DNA of 64,000 bases from CAWBRY01 sp963791295 (GTDB lineage Bacteria > Bacteroidota > Bacteroidia > Chitinophagales > Chitinophagaceae): contig CAWBRY010000004.1 of NCBI GenBank assembly GCA_963791295.1, positions 434,001 to 498,000 on the forward strand, read 5' to 3'. The translations under genes and the position numbers were made by a program. Of this stretch, positions 25,860 to 35,056 are shown one piece after another. The notes beneath the pieces are model-generated. The model ran no database searches and was not told the origin of the DNA. It saw only the letters and a list, made by a program, of their open reading frames with translations. Each line of letters begins with the position of its first letter. Position 1 is the stretch's first letter.

Positions 25860-27395
25860 TCATTTCATCATCATCAGTGCCGCCATCGTCTCTATTCCGT
25901 CAAACAAATTCTGCAAACGGATATTTTCATTTTCTGCGTGCTGATTGTTATCATGGTTGGCAATGGGGACAGTAATGGTTCTGGTATCTAAATATTTTTC
26001 AAATAAGAAAAGAGGGAGACTGCCTCCTAGTGTGGGCTGCAATACAACCTGATCCCGGGTGGTTGTCTTAACTGCTTCGATAATTTTTTTTGCGATTGGG
26101 AGATTCATCGGAGTGCGCTGAGCATTAATGCCCTCTTTATCCGCGCTGACCTTTATGATCCTGCCGTATCTTCTTCTGTCGTCATCAGTGGGTTCGCGAT
26201 CGGTGACAAAATAGCCCTGGCTTTTTATGTGATCAATCACCTTTTGTTGTTGCCGCTTCCAGTCGTTGCCCAATACAAGTCTGAGATCAATTACTGCCGT
26301 AGCGTAGGTAGGAATTTGGTTCGAAGCCATCTTCCCTACATTTCCACTTTGCATTCCGTTGATGTTTAGCGAAGGCATGTTTATCGCTTCGCCTAGAGTT
26401 AGCCCGGGAGTTTCAACCTCGTTGATACCTAGTTCGTTTTTCATTTGATCATCTACAGATGGAACTTCTTGTAGGGCTTTCTTTTCATCCGGAGTCAAAG
26501 GAATGACATCATCATAAAATCCTTTCACCGTTACTCTTCCATTTTCATCTTTCATGGAGGCAAGCAGCTTCGCCATCATCATGGCAGGATTAGGAGCCCA
26601 GTTGCCATAGTGCCCGCTATGTAAAGGTCTTTTAGATGCATAGATCGTAATATCAAGATTCGTATCGCCTCGAACACCAAATACAATCTGTTTCTTTCCG
26701 CTTTGGTGGACCGGTCCATCACAGATAAGCCAAAGATCAGACTGGAGTAAGGATGCGTATTTTTCCAAAATCTCATGGAGATGGGGAGAGCCTTGTTCTT
26801 CCTCGCCTTCAAAGAAAAATTTTAGGTTGGTGGAAATCTTTGACCCGGTTTTCTTTATTGCTTCATAGGCATTTAAGATCGCCGCTACACCTGCCTTATC
26901 ATCTGAAGCACTGCGGGCATATATTCTCCATTCCGGATCATATTTGCCATCCTGTGGAAATGAGACATTCTTACCGGTCTTGTCGATAGCGGCTGTATAC
27001 AATTTCGGTTCATAGGGTTGCAATTCTCTATTCCATTGAGCCGGATTGACAGGTTGTCCATCATAGTGTGCATAAAAAGTGATGGTTTGTGTTGCACCCG
27101 GAACTTTTACTTCACCATAAATTGCAGGAGGTGCATCCGGAGTTGTTGCATTTAATAGTTGTACATTATCCAGGCCTCTTTTTTTCATCATTTCCATGAT
27201 GAACGCCGAATTCTTTCCGATGTTCACAGAATCGCTGGCCAGGTTTGGTATGGCGAGAAACTTTACAAATTCCCCTATGATATCATTCGTGGCTTTTTCA
27301 CGGTATTCCCTCACCTTCAATACTTCCGGTGACTGCCCGAAGGCAAATGGAAAAACAAAAAAAATCAATATAACAATGCAGGAACCGCTTCTCAC
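25860..27395 (-). CDS. exported M20-family metallopeptidase
   Basis: A 511-residue dinuclear zinc peptidase with a signal peptide (about 1-20). Metal-binding motifs are FYAHYDGQPV (His, Asp), SASDDKAGVAAIL (bridging Asp) and FEGEEEQGSPH (catalytic Glu and Glu ligand), with a dimerisation insert in the middle and a late His in PIANHDNNQHAENE. It probably acts as a dipeptidase or aminoacylase on peptides in the periplasm. It is the last gene of a closely spaced minus-strand run starting at the acyltransferase. Confidence 0.87.
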   Translation of the reverse strand: MRSGSCIVILIFFVFPFAFGQSPEVLKVREYREKATNDIIGEFVKFLAIPNLASDSVNIGKNSAFIMEMMKKRGLDNVQLLNATTPDAPPAIYGEVKVPGATQTITFYAHYDGQPVNPAQWNRELQPYEPKLYTAAIDKTGKNVSFPQDGKYDPEWRIYARSASDDKAGVAAILNAYEAIKKTGSKISTNLKFFFEGEEEQGSPHLHEILEKYASLLQSDLWLICDGPVHQSGKKQIVFGVRGDTNLDITIYASKRPLHSGHYGNWAPNPAMMMAKLLASMKDENGRVTVKGFYDDVIPLTPDEKKALQEVPSVDDQMKNELGINEVETPGLTLGEAINMPSLNINGMQSGNVGKMASNQIPTYATAVIDLRLVLGNDWKRQQQKVIDHIKSQGYFVTDREPTDDDRRRYGRIIKVSADKEGINAQRTPMNLPIAKKIIEAVKTTTRDQVVLQPTLGGSLPLFLFEKYLDTRTITVPIANHDNNQHAENENIRLQNLFDGIETMAALMMMK

Positions 27396-27422
27396 AATGA
27401 AATTTATTTATAGTGGAATCAA

Positions 27423-28748
27423 TCAATGCACAACTGAATATAGCTCCCATTCCCCAGGGACACCTTTGAGCTCATGTTTGCCTTTGCTCTTGAATTTTAT
27501 TCCTGCTCCTGCAACCAGGTCCTTAACCGTAGCTGAAACCAATACCTCGTTGGCTTCCGCGTTCGACATTACCCTGGCCCCCGTATGGACTGCAATACCT
27601 CCATAGTCTTCTCCTACAATTTCACATTCTCCGGTGTGCAGGCCAGCACGCACTTCTATTCCCAGGTAACGGACAGCATCTGTGATTGCGCATGCACATT
27701 TGATACCTCTTGCCGGACCGTTAAAAGTTGCAAAAAAACCGTCGCCGGTTGACTTTACTTCCTTTCCATTGAAGCGCATCAATTCTTCTCGCACGATATT
27801 ATTATGGGTATTGAGCAAATAGTGCCATTTTGTATCACCTATTTCAAGCGCTTTTTTTGTAGAAGCGACCACATCCGTAAATAACACCGTCGTAAGCACA
27901 CGTTCGGTTTCAGTTTCTTTTAATGTGCCTGTCAGGAAAATTTCGATCTCATCAAGTATCAAATCTGTTTCGCCAACCCAGGGTAGATGATCCTCTCCTT
28001 CAAATTCAACCAACGTTGCGCCAGGGATTTTTTGCGCTATGTATCGAGCCTCCTCAATATTGGCATCGCGATCACCTTTTCTATGAAGGATCAGGGATGG
28101 AGCATGTATCGAATGAAGAATGCCGCGGATATCAATTTCTGTATTCATTTTGGCGAACGAAAGTGCATCTCCAGGACTGGTGCTCCTTCGCAGATAAGTA
28201 GCCCACCATTTCTTGAATCGTTTATCATTGCTCATGCTTGGGGCGATGGTATCGATATCGACACTGCCGCCCCACCCGGCAGTGATCGCATCGAAAAACT
28301 TTTTTCTTTCTTGCATCGTAGGTGCCCATGGATATTCCGGATCCCAGATTCGCTTGGCAAAAGAACCTAGCATGATCAATGCGATTGTACGTTCGGGATA
28401 GGTGGCAGCAAACAGGGCGCACATAGAGCCTCCTTCGGAAATTCCCAATAGTGCTGCCTTTTGAGATCCTGTCGCGTCCATCACCGCCCTCATATCATCC
28501 ATTCGCTCTTCAAGTGTAGGCAAATTTTTTACCCGGTCCGAAAGACCCGTTCCGCGTTTGTCAAAAATGATGAGGCGTGAAAACTTCGCCAACCGTTTGA
28601 AAAATTTGCTAACGGATGGCTCTTCCCATAAATATTCAACATTGGAAACCCAACCTATCACGCAAATCAGATCCAAAGGACCACTTCCAATCACCTGGTA
28701 CGCGATGTTTATGTCGCCACTCTTCGCATATTTCGTTTCGGGAATCAT
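27423..28748 (-). CDS. alpha/beta hydrolase fused to a class III adenylate/guanylate cyclase domain
   Basis: A 441-residue two-domain protein. Residues 1-280 are an alpha/beta hydrolase: FDKRGTGLSDRV, nucleophile elbow GISEGGSM (Ser), and a late catalytic His in GEDHLPWVGET. Residues about 290-441 are a class III cyclase domain: TVLFTDVVASTKKA (metal-binding Asp), VKSTGDGFFATFNGPARG (second Asp) and AGLHTGECEIVGEDYGG. The fusion suggests that hydrolysis or binding of a small molecule controls cyclic-nucleotide synthesis. Similar fusions exist in Proteobacteria and Actinobacteria, but their substrates are mostly unknown. No transmembrane segment is present. Confidence 0.85.
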   Translation of the reverse strand: MIPETKYAKSGDINIAYQVIGSGPLDLICVIGWVSNVEYLWEEPSVSKFFKRLAKFSRLIIFDKRGTGLSDRVKNLPTLEERMDDMRAVMDATGSQKAALLGISEGGSMCALFAATYPERTIALIMLGSFAKRIWDPEYPWAPTMQERKKFFDAITAGWGGSVDIDTIAPSMSNDKRFKKWWATYLRRSTSPGDALSFAKMNTEIDIRGILHSIHAPSLILHRKGDRDANIEEARYIAQKIPGATLVEFEGEDHLPWVGETDLILDEIEIFLTGTLKETETERVLTTVLFTDVVASTKKALEIGDTKWHYLLNTHNNIVREELMRFNGKEVKSTGDGFFATFNGPARGIKCACAITDAVRYLGIEVRAGLHTGECEIVGEDYGGIAVHTGARVMSNAEANEVLVSATVKDLVAGAGIKFKSKGKHELKGVPGEWELYSVVH

Positions 28749-28770
28749 GCAGCTAAAATAGCAAAAAACG

Positions 28771-29253
28771 CTATCTCATGATATCCGTATCCACGGGAAT
28801 ATATCCCAAATGTCTGCTTATAGAAAGAATTTGCCCCTTGTGATGAAATTCATGCGTGATCACATGGCTAAATAATTTAAAGGGCTTGACCCTGCTGTTG
28901 GTTCCATCTAACTCATAATTTATTTCCTGCGCATCGGAGTCTTCTATGAGCTGGATGAATTCATCCACCAATTTGTCAATCGTAACATATAGATCAATGA
29001 TCTGATCAATAGTATAGTCCAATTCATAGTTGGTGAAAACAATATCCTTATTCAGTCCAATTTTACCAATCCAAAACTGGTATGTATTGGCAATGTGGAT
29101 CAGTAAATTTTTCATACTACCTCCCCTGCCAAAAGAGCTATTTTGGTTTTGGAGGTCAACGGGAGATATCGATTTGCAATAGTCCAATAGCACGCCCCTG
29201 GATCCCCTGATGAATTCATATTGTTCTCTACAATAGTTACTAATTGGGTTCAT
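28771..29253 (-). CDS. DinB family protein
   Basis: A 160-residue four-helix-bundle protein of the DinB/YfiT type. Metal-binding histidines are at the expected positions: the His of LLIHIANTYQFW, and HVITHEFHHKGQI near the C-terminus. Such proteins are often thiol-dependent transferases or damage-inducible proteins; no specific function can be assigned. It is 11 nt from its upstream neighbour. Confidence 0.8.
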   Translation of the reverse strand: MNPISNYCREQYEFIRGSRGVLLDYCKSISPVDLQNQNSSFGRGGSMKNLLIHIANTYQFWIGKIGLNKDIVFTNYELDYTIDQIIDLYVTIDKLVDEFIQLIEDSDAQEINYELDGTNSRVKPFKLFSHVITHEFHHKGQILSISRHLGYIPVDTDIMR

Positions 29254-29263
29254 ATTCCAATGT

Positions 29264-29998
29264 TTATGGAGCCGCCAGGTTTATCTTTTCCTTCCACTTA
29301 GCAACATTCACTCCTTTTACCAATAGCCAAAGGCAAAAAGACAATTCTCCAATGAAGCAAGGAACCAGGATTGCAGGCCCTATCTTTTTAGAAAATTCCG
29401 GTGAAAGGATAAGAGTAAAACTGTTTATTAAATAACATAACCCGGCGATTTGCATCAGAAATCCAATGGCTTTGGGTAAGTAGCCAGATCGGATAATTAA
29501 ATATCCCAGCAGAAGACAGGCCACCCCGAAAAAAAGCAGGCCAATGCCAAATCCATAGTTATCCGACCGGATAGAAATGTACAACAGCGTATGCAGTTGC
29601 TGCTGGTCAAAGACCTTTAGGTAATCTTCCTTGCCTGAAAGAAATAAAGGGGTGAAGAGGCTCAATTTTGTAGCCACCAAAACAGCGGTCTGCACCAGGG
29701 TAAATAACATGGCGAGTAACGCGAGGTTTCGGCTAACGGGCCTAAGTAATATGTAAAATATGAGCATCAGAGGAATGTCTAATATGTGCATGACAATGTC
29801 TCCCGCAATGCCCATGCGCCAGAGCGTAGGAGAATTCATTAAGTTATTGGCTGTTGCGTCAGGATCACCGGAGACTACCAGTTGCTCTCTCACCAAAAGC
29901 TCTCCGAATATGCCAATAATAATAATTGCCAGGTAGAGCAGCCCGCCTGTTCGTGTATAAAATTGAGGAGAAATTTCAACCTTCGCACTGGAGTTCAT
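29264..29998 (-). CDS. DUF4386 family integral membrane protein
   Basis: A 244-residue membrane protein with about six hydrophobic helices (for example GGLLYLAIIIIGIFGELLV and LALLAMLFTLVQTAVLVAT) and the DUF4386 pattern of a short cytoplasmic N-terminus with YTRTGGLLYL and a conserved NLMNSPTLWRMGI segment. The function of the family is unknown. It is sandwiched between two DinB genes with gaps of 10 and 13 nt. Confidence 0.75.
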   Translation of the reverse strand: MNSSAKVEISPQFYTRTGGLLYLAIIIIGIFGELLVREQLVVSGDPDATANNLMNSPTLWRMGIAGDIVMHILDIPLMLIFYILLRPVSRNLALLAMLFTLVQTAVLVATKLSLFTPLFLSGKEDYLKVFDQQQLHTLLYISIRSDNYGFGIGLLFFGVACLLLGYLIIRSGYLPKAIGFLMQIAGLCYLINSFTLILSPEFSKKIGPAILVPCFIGELSFCLWLLVKGVNVAKWKEKINLAAP

Positions 29999-30011
29999 AT
30001 TTAATTCTGAT

Positions 30012-30485
30012 TTATTGCTTTTGCTGCGAAAGTATTTTTTTGATCACGACAATTTGGCCCAGGTGATAGTGTGTATGCTCAATAATTCCGGTGATATTTC
30101 TATAATAATTTCCATACTTACCATCGTTAAACGGTTCGTCCATCTTGGAATCAGGTAGTTGCTCGATCAGGTTGGCAAATTCCTCCGCTTCATTCCACAT
30201 CTTTCCGAGTAATTGCTCCCAGTCTTGCTGGGATGAAACTGTTGGATGAGCAAAACTATATTTATCGCTGGCGTCGAGTGGTCCTCCTTTTAAAACCTTC
30301 AATACTGCACCCACATAGTAATTCATGTGGTAGACGAGGGCCACGATCGTGTTGAGCGAATAAATCTTTGTCGTTGCCTGTTCCCAGGTTACACCTTCCA
30401 GGCTATCCTTCACATTTACCCATGTCCAGTTTCCGCCATAGTGAAGATCCCTAAATTGCTTTGCTACTTGTGCGGTCAAACTCAT
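30012..30485 (-). CDS. DinB family protein
   Basis: A 157-residue helical-bundle protein with DinB metal-ligand positions: LVYHMNYYVGAVLKV and the C-terminal IEHTHYHLGQIVVIKK. It is clearly diverged from the DinB gene on the other side of DUF4386, so this is not a recent tandem copy. The reaction is unknown. Confidence 0.78.
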   Translation of the reverse strand: MSLTAQVAKQFRDLHYGGNWTWVNVKDSLEGVTWEQATTKIYSLNTIVALVYHMNYYVGAVLKVLKGGPLDASDKYSFAHPTVSSQQDWEQLLGKMWNEAEEFANLIEQLPDSKMDEPFNDGKYGNYYRNITGIIEHTHYHLGQIVVIKKILSQQKQ

Positions 30486-30512
30486 CTTGTTCTAATTTAG
30501 TTATTATAATAT

Positions 30513-31640
30513 TTAATTCATTTTCACTTTAGTCAATATCTTCTTCTTCAGCCACTCCCTCACTGGTTCATCATAAAGCTTGAGGCAGGTGTAGGCAAGC
30601 ACAATGCTGGACACTACTACAAGTATTCCATAAGGTAGAGTCTGACGGGAAAACTTGTGATCCGCCACCCAGCCCGTGTATATATAAATAATGGGATAGT
30701 GAATAATGTATATTGGGTAAGAAATATCCCCAAAGAATTTACATATAGACTTGGCTAGTTTACCTTTCACATCACCGCTCGCTCCCAAAAATACGATCAG
30801 CGGAAAAACCAGGACAATGATCAATGATTCGTAAAGCCCATTCATCCAAAGATTCTCGCTTCCGCCCAACCTCGGTATTGAAAGTACAATAATCAGCAAC
30901 AGACTGCACCAAAAAAAGGCTTGTTTTACACGAATGAGTTTTGCTATTCGTGATAATAGTAATCCTGCAAAGAAAGGATACATTACTCGGGTAAACCCGA
31001 GACGCAGCTGCGGGAGTTCTAACGACCAGCCGCCGATGAGGTCGCCGGAAGGGATAGTCACTGCATAATGTATTAGTGCTGCAGCTGCCAAAACCACCAA
31101 TATCGCAAGAGCCGTCTTTGAAAACTTTCTAATGCCGATAGCGTAGAGAATATTTGCCAGGTATTCAAAGAACAGAGTCCAGGCCGGGCCATTCAAAGGA
31201 TACATTTCATGCCAGCCCCGGATATCCATTGATAGTGGAACCGGAATCATTGTAAATCCGATGAACATCACGAGCAGCATTTTCCAGACAGGCACTTCCA
31301 TAATTCCGGGCCAGAGAACAGATGATTTTTGGAAATAAAAACACGCACCGCCGATAATCGCTCCCATAACTACCATTGGCTGAAGGCGGACAAGTCGACG
31401 CTTGAAAAACTCCCCAATTGACATCTTCCTCCACCTGTCGTCGTAAGCATATCCTATCACAAATCCGGAAAGAAGGAAGAAAAAGTCGACCGCCAGGTAA
31501 CCGTGATTCACTATTTGATATAAGGGACCGGCTGAATTTGCTTCAAAAACATGATAGATGACTACCATAATAGCCGCGACCCCGCGAAGTCCGTCCAGAA
31601 TCAGGTAGTGAGGTTTTGAGGTTGTAGAATTAGTATGCAT
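30513..31640 (-). CDS. acyltransferase 3 family membrane protein
   Basis: A 375-residue protein with about ten transmembrane helices. It starts YLILDGLRGVAAIMVVIYHV, the signature of acyltransferase 3 (OatA/NodX-like), with the catalytic-type His in VIYHV and the RRLVRLQP stretch. These enzymes O-acylate cell-surface sugars or exported glycans. It heads the run of minus-strand genes down to the M20 peptidase, with gaps of 10 to 28 nt. Confidence 0.85.
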   Translation of the reverse strand: MHTNSTTSKPHYLILDGLRGVAAIMVVIYHVFEANSAGPLYQIVNHGYLAVDFFFLLSGFVIGYAYDDRWRKMSIGEFFKRRLVRLQPMVVMGAIIGGACFYFQKSSVLWPGIMEVPVWKMLLVMFIGFTMIPVPLSMDIRGWHEMYPLNGPAWTLFFEYLANILYAIGIRKFSKTALAILVVLAAAALIHYAVTIPSGDLIGGWSLELPQLRLGFTRVMYPFFAGLLLSRIAKLIRVKQAFFWCSLLLIIVLSIPRLGGSENLWMNGLYESLIIVLVFPLIVFLGASGDVKGKLAKSICKFFGDISYPIYIIHYPIIYIYTGWVADHKFSRQTLPYGILVVVSSIVLAYTCLKLYDEPVREWLKKKILTKVKMN

Positions 31641-31707
31641 TGGTACACCGGTTAATAATTCCAGTCATTTCTAATAGATCCATTTGTTTATTCTTTCCAA
31701 CTGAAGC

Positions 31708-32394
31708 CTATTTCTTCGAACTACTTGGCTTTGCAGTTTTCTTTAGGATTTTTTCAGTCCAATCCTTTGTCGCGTTCGCAAGAATGGACATCGTATCTTT
31801 TTTGCCGGCTTTAAAAGCATGGTTTGCACCTTCAATTTCTACGAGCGTAGAAGTTGGAAGAGACGAGCATACGGATTTTATTAAATCCCATGTAGCTAAT
31901 TCGTCCTTTGTTCCCTGCAAAAAGAGCATGGGTGTCTTAATATTCTTTAAATGCTCCCCTCTTTCTATGGAAGGTTTTCCTGGAGGATGCAAGGGAAAGC
32001 CATAAAAGATGATTCCCTTCACAGCATCCTGCAGATGAGCAGACAAGAATTGGGAAGTCATCCGCCCTCCAAACGACTTTCCCGCGACAAACAAGGGAAG
32101 CTTGGGAAATAGTTCCTGCGCCCTGGAAATAGCTGCTTCGATGGTTTTGTGAGCAACGGGTGGAAGGTCCGGCCTTCCTTTCTTATTTTCTGTAAAAGGA
32201 AAATTAAAACGCATCGTAGCAATGCCCAGCTCCGAAAGTGATTGTGATAACGATATCATAAACGAATGATTCATCCCGGCCCCTGCACCGTGAGCGAGCG
32301 TCAGGATACAATTACTTTTATCAGGAACTAGGCATTCCGCCGAAACGCTACCAATCGAGGGAGAAACTTCTAATGACAATGGATCGGTCTTCAT
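31708..32394 (-). CDS. alpha/beta hydrolase of the Tex30/KANL3 type
   Basis: A 228-residue alpha/beta hydrolase with the family's early signature LTLAHGAGAGMNHSFM, nucleophile elbow AGKSFGGRM (Ser), an Asp in FLQGTKDELATW and a His in EGANHAFKAGKKD. No signal peptide. Members are small esterase-like enzymes with poorly known substrates. A short C-terminal tail is Lys/Ser-rich. Confidence 0.8.
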   Translation of the reverse strand: MKTDPLSLEVSPSIGSVSAECLVPDKSNCILTLAHGAGAGMNHSFMISLSQSLSELGIATMRFNFPFTENKKGRPDLPPVAHKTIEAAISRAQELFPKLPLFVAGKSFGGRMTSQFLSAHLQDAVKGIIFYGFPLHPPGKPSIERGEHLKNIKTPMLFLQGTKDELATWDLIKSVCSSLPTSTLVEIEGANHAFKAGKKDTMSILANATKDWTEKILKKTAKPSSSKK

Positions 32395-32514
32395 CTGCGC
32401 TGGTTTGGTATGGGAATAAAATTAAGGAGATTTTATTCAGTGTCAACTGGCGAAACAAATATCATTTTGCAAGGATTGAATTTCATTATTTTTGAAAAAG
32501 GATCATCCCTTTAA

Positions 32515-33429
32515 ATGAAAAAGATCATTTTCAATTTTCTTGCATTAATACTGGTTATGCAAAATCTGTATGCACAATCAACCATTGATTTATATGACGG
32601 CAAGGTGCCCAACAGCAAGCCATATGCCACGCAGGAGAAGTGGGAACCACAGGATAGTGATACGATTGTTTCGCTTACTTCGGTTCCGACGCTTACGCTT
32701 TTTCTTCCCGACAAGGCAGTTGCCAATGGAACTGCTGTCGTGATTTGCCCCGGTGGTGGCTATTGGGTCACCTCTATTGTCAAGGAGGGTTTTGCCGTCG
32801 CCCGGGAATTTAACCGTTGGGGCGTTGCGGCTTTTGTTCTTAAATACAGAATTCCTAATGACTCATCCATGATGGATAAAAAAATTGGTCCCCTGCAGGA
32901 TGCGCAACGAGCCATCCAGTTGGTTCGAATCAACAGCAAGAAATGGAATATTGATGAGAATAAAGTGGGCATCATGGGTTTTTCCGCTGGTGGTCATCTA
33001 GCGTCAACAGCAGCCACTCAATTCAAGCAGAATCATATCCCCAATCCCGATAACATTAATTTGCGACCCGATTTTTCGATTTTCATTTATCCGGTCATTA
33101 GTTTCCAAAACAGTATCGGACATATCGGATCAAGGGATCAGCTAATTGGCATGAATCCCGACAGGAAGCTAGCAGATTCATTTTCCAACGAACTCCAGGT
33201 AAACGAAAATACGCCACCCACTTTCCTGGTTCATGCGTCGGATGATGAGGACGTGCCGGCTATGAACAGCATTGCATTTTATGAAGCCTTACGCAAATTC
33301 AAGATCCCGGCAGAGGTCCACATTTATAAAGGCGGAGGTCATGGCTTCGGCATGAATAATCCAACAACCAACGATTCATGGATGGAGCGTTGCCGAAACT
33401 GGATGCAAAGCATGCATCTATTGAGATAG
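32515..33429 (+). CDS. secreted alpha/beta hydrolase (esterase/BD-FAE-like)
   Basis: A 304-residue enzyme with a signal peptide ending near YAQS. It shows the oxyanion HGG-like VVICPGGGYW, the nucleophile elbow MGFSAGGHLAS, an Asp in VHASDDEDVPAM and a His in KGGGHGFGMN. This set fits acetyl-xylan or carbohydrate esterases of the BD-FAE type, so it may remove acyl groups from plant polysaccharides. A TATTTTTG box at 32487-32494 precedes it. The last 12 nt overlap the convergent FAD oxidase gene. Confidence 0.85.
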   Translation: MKKIIFNFLALILVMQNLYAQSTIDLYDGKVPNSKPYATQEKWEPQDSDTIVSLTSVPTLTLFLPDKAVANGTAVVICPGGGYWVTSIVKEGFAVAREFNRWGVAAFVLKYRIPNDSSMMDKKIGPLQDAQRAIQLVRINSKKWNIDENKVGIMGFSAGGHLASTAATQFKQNHIPNPDNINLRPDFSIFIYPVISFQNSIGHIGSRDQLIGMNPDRKLADSFSNELQVNENTPPTFLVHASDDEDVPAMNSIAFYEALRKFKIPAEVHIYKGGGHGFGMNNPTTNDSWMERCRNWMQSMHLLR

Positions 33430-34554
33430 TTTTTTCGCAACCGCGGCGTGACCTTTTAAAACACGGTCCTGTTCTGCCGCGCTGGGTTCAATCGACCAAT
33501 TGCCATACTCGAAGGTCCCTCCCAGAATGATTCCGTCTTTGCGGGGAAACATATAGAGAAAATCTTTTTCGCCGGGAAGATAATAGCAATAGTCTATTTC
33601 CGGTTGAGGAATCAATACAGTCAACTGGCCTCTGACAGGAATCAATTCTTCGTCATTAAAAAGTGTTCTCGCACCCAGGCCCGTGCAATTCATGATCACC
33701 TTTTCGTTTAAGGAATCGATATCCTTCATTGAGCTGAATTCCCTGACTTGCAGTTTGCCGCCGGCAAGATAGAAGTCTCTCAAAAGTGCATTAAGATAGA
33801 CAGGAGGTTCGATCATCATTGTGCCATACGATTGGACATAGTCATAGCCGAAATAAATCTTCGAATCACGATGGTCCCGGATCTCCGGATAAAGATCACG
33901 GCTTACAGGAAAATTTTCCGATTCCTGACCTAGCGTATAATCCTTTATCCACCTTACACCATAATCACTTCCCACATAATCCTGGAAGGCCCGGTGGGAT
34001 ATCCGGCAGGCCAGTTCAAACTGGCTAAGGAACTGGCTATCGACTTTGCTTTGATCGTAAACGGTAGTCGGGAACCAGAGTGCACCCGCGACATTGGATG
34101 TAGTCTCGGGTGGGAGTTTGCTGGCATATATTGTGACATTGAATCCTTTGCGCTGGAGCAATCTTGCTGTTGTTAGTCCAATAACGCCGCAACCGATCAC
34201 AGCAAAGTTTTTTTGATTGGTTTGAAGAGCAAGGTCGACTGCTAATTTTCCTGTCCCCCAGGAGAGAGTAACTCCCGCGCCGCCATGACCGTAATTGTGA
34301 ATGATGGTCTTCTTTCCCAATTTTTCTGATCTAACAACAAAACCCGAAGGACGGTAAGGCCTCAATCCAACCACTGTTCTGATAACGCGATCAGCAGCGA
34401 CATTCACCGGCATGAACCGCGGATCAGTAGCTGGAAAACCGCGTGCTGGCTGATTCTTTGCATGTAGTGGTGGGAACCCAAAGCTCAAACCGGCAGCGGT
34501 CAGGGACGCCATTTTCAGGAATTTTCGTCGAGCTAGCTGCGAGTCAGGCTTCAT
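33418..34554 (-). CDS. FAD-dependent D-amino-acid-oxidase-type oxidoreductase, Tat-exported
   Basis: About 378 residues. The N-terminus has a twin-arginine signal (ARRKFLKMASLTAAGLSFG), consistent with folded, FAD-loaded export. The FAD-binding motif is FAVIGCGVIGLTTARLLQ; the DAO-type C-terminal part contains VIMNCTGLGARTLF, VPVRGQL-like text (IPVRGQLTVL) and GGTFEYGNW. The substrate is probably a D-amino acid or related amine. An ATG at 34554 is preferred over a TTG at 34572. The upstream secreted protein gene ends 21 nt away. Confidence 0.83.
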   Translation of the reverse strand: MKPDSQLARRKFLKMASLTAAGLSFGFPPLHAKNQPARGFPATDPRFMPVNVAADRVIRTVVGLRPYRPSGFVVRSEKLGKKTIIHNYGHGGAGVTLSWGTGKLAVDLALQTNQKNFAVIGCGVIGLTTARLLQRKGFNVTIYASKLPPETTSNVAGALWFPTTVYDQSKVDSQFLSQFELACRISHRAFQDYVGSDYGVRWIKDYTLGQESENFPVSRDLYPEIRDHRDSKIYFGYDYVQSYGTMMIEPPVYLNALLRDFYLAGGKLQVREFSSMKDIDSLNEKVIMNCTGLGARTLFNDEELIPVRGQLTVLIPQPEIDYCYYLPGEKDFLYMFPRKDGIILGGTFEYGNWSIEPSAAEQDRVLKGHAAVAKKLSQ

Positions 34555-34575
34555 TGTATTTGGTTGTCGCAAAGT

Positions 34576-35001
34576 CTACTTTAGATTTCTTATTACTTCT
34601 TCTATTGATTCGTTCAACACCTTTTTAACTTCTGCAAATGTAGTTGCAGCATGATTATTCCAATCCATCAGCCGATGTTCCCTGACTCTGCCGTTTTCAT
34701 ATCGTTCAACCGTGAATCTCACTACTTCTATTGCAGGTCTGCGGTGAATATATTCACCGGCAATTTCCATAGAAGCTTTATAGAGACAACAAAACAGGCT
34801 ATATTTTCCCGTAGCTATATCATCGTCACATTTTCTGTCATCTTGTTTGTTCCATTTCAGTGAATCTGAAAGAATAAGGTTGGCTCTCTGAACTATTTTC
34901 AGGTCTGTGGAATCGAAAACCAAATTTCGATTTTCTTCATTAGCCTGCCCGTGGCCGATTTTTGATACAAAGAAGATAAGAATGAAAAGAATTTGTTTCA
35001 T
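34576..35001 (-). CDS. hypothetical secreted protein
   Basis: A 141-residue protein with a signal peptide (about 1-18, ending KIGHGQ). It contains CDDDIATGKYSLFCCLYKAS, with several cysteines, and a charged C-terminus. I recognise no domain. It lies directly upstream of the FAD oxidase gene on the same strand, so the two are probably cotranscribed. Confidence 0.5.
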   Translation of the reverse strand: MKQILFILIFFVSKIGHGQANEENRNLVFDSTDLKIVQRANLILSDSLKWNKQDDRKCDDDIATGKYSLFCCLYKASMEIAGEYIHRRPAIEVVRFTVERYENGRVREHRLMDWNNHAATTFAEVKKVLNESIEEVIRNLK

Positions 35002-35012
35002 TAGTTCTATTT

Positions 35013-35056
35013 TAAGTTGTAAACTATAACCTATTACTTACGACTTATTACTTACT
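35013..35056. repeat. AT-rich dispersed repeat (first copy)
   Basis: The spacer holds repeated units of the ctataacctattactta / acttattacttac type. Related stretches occur at 36335-36379 and 43935-44014, so this is a dispersed family rather than low complexity alone. Confidence 0.5.
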
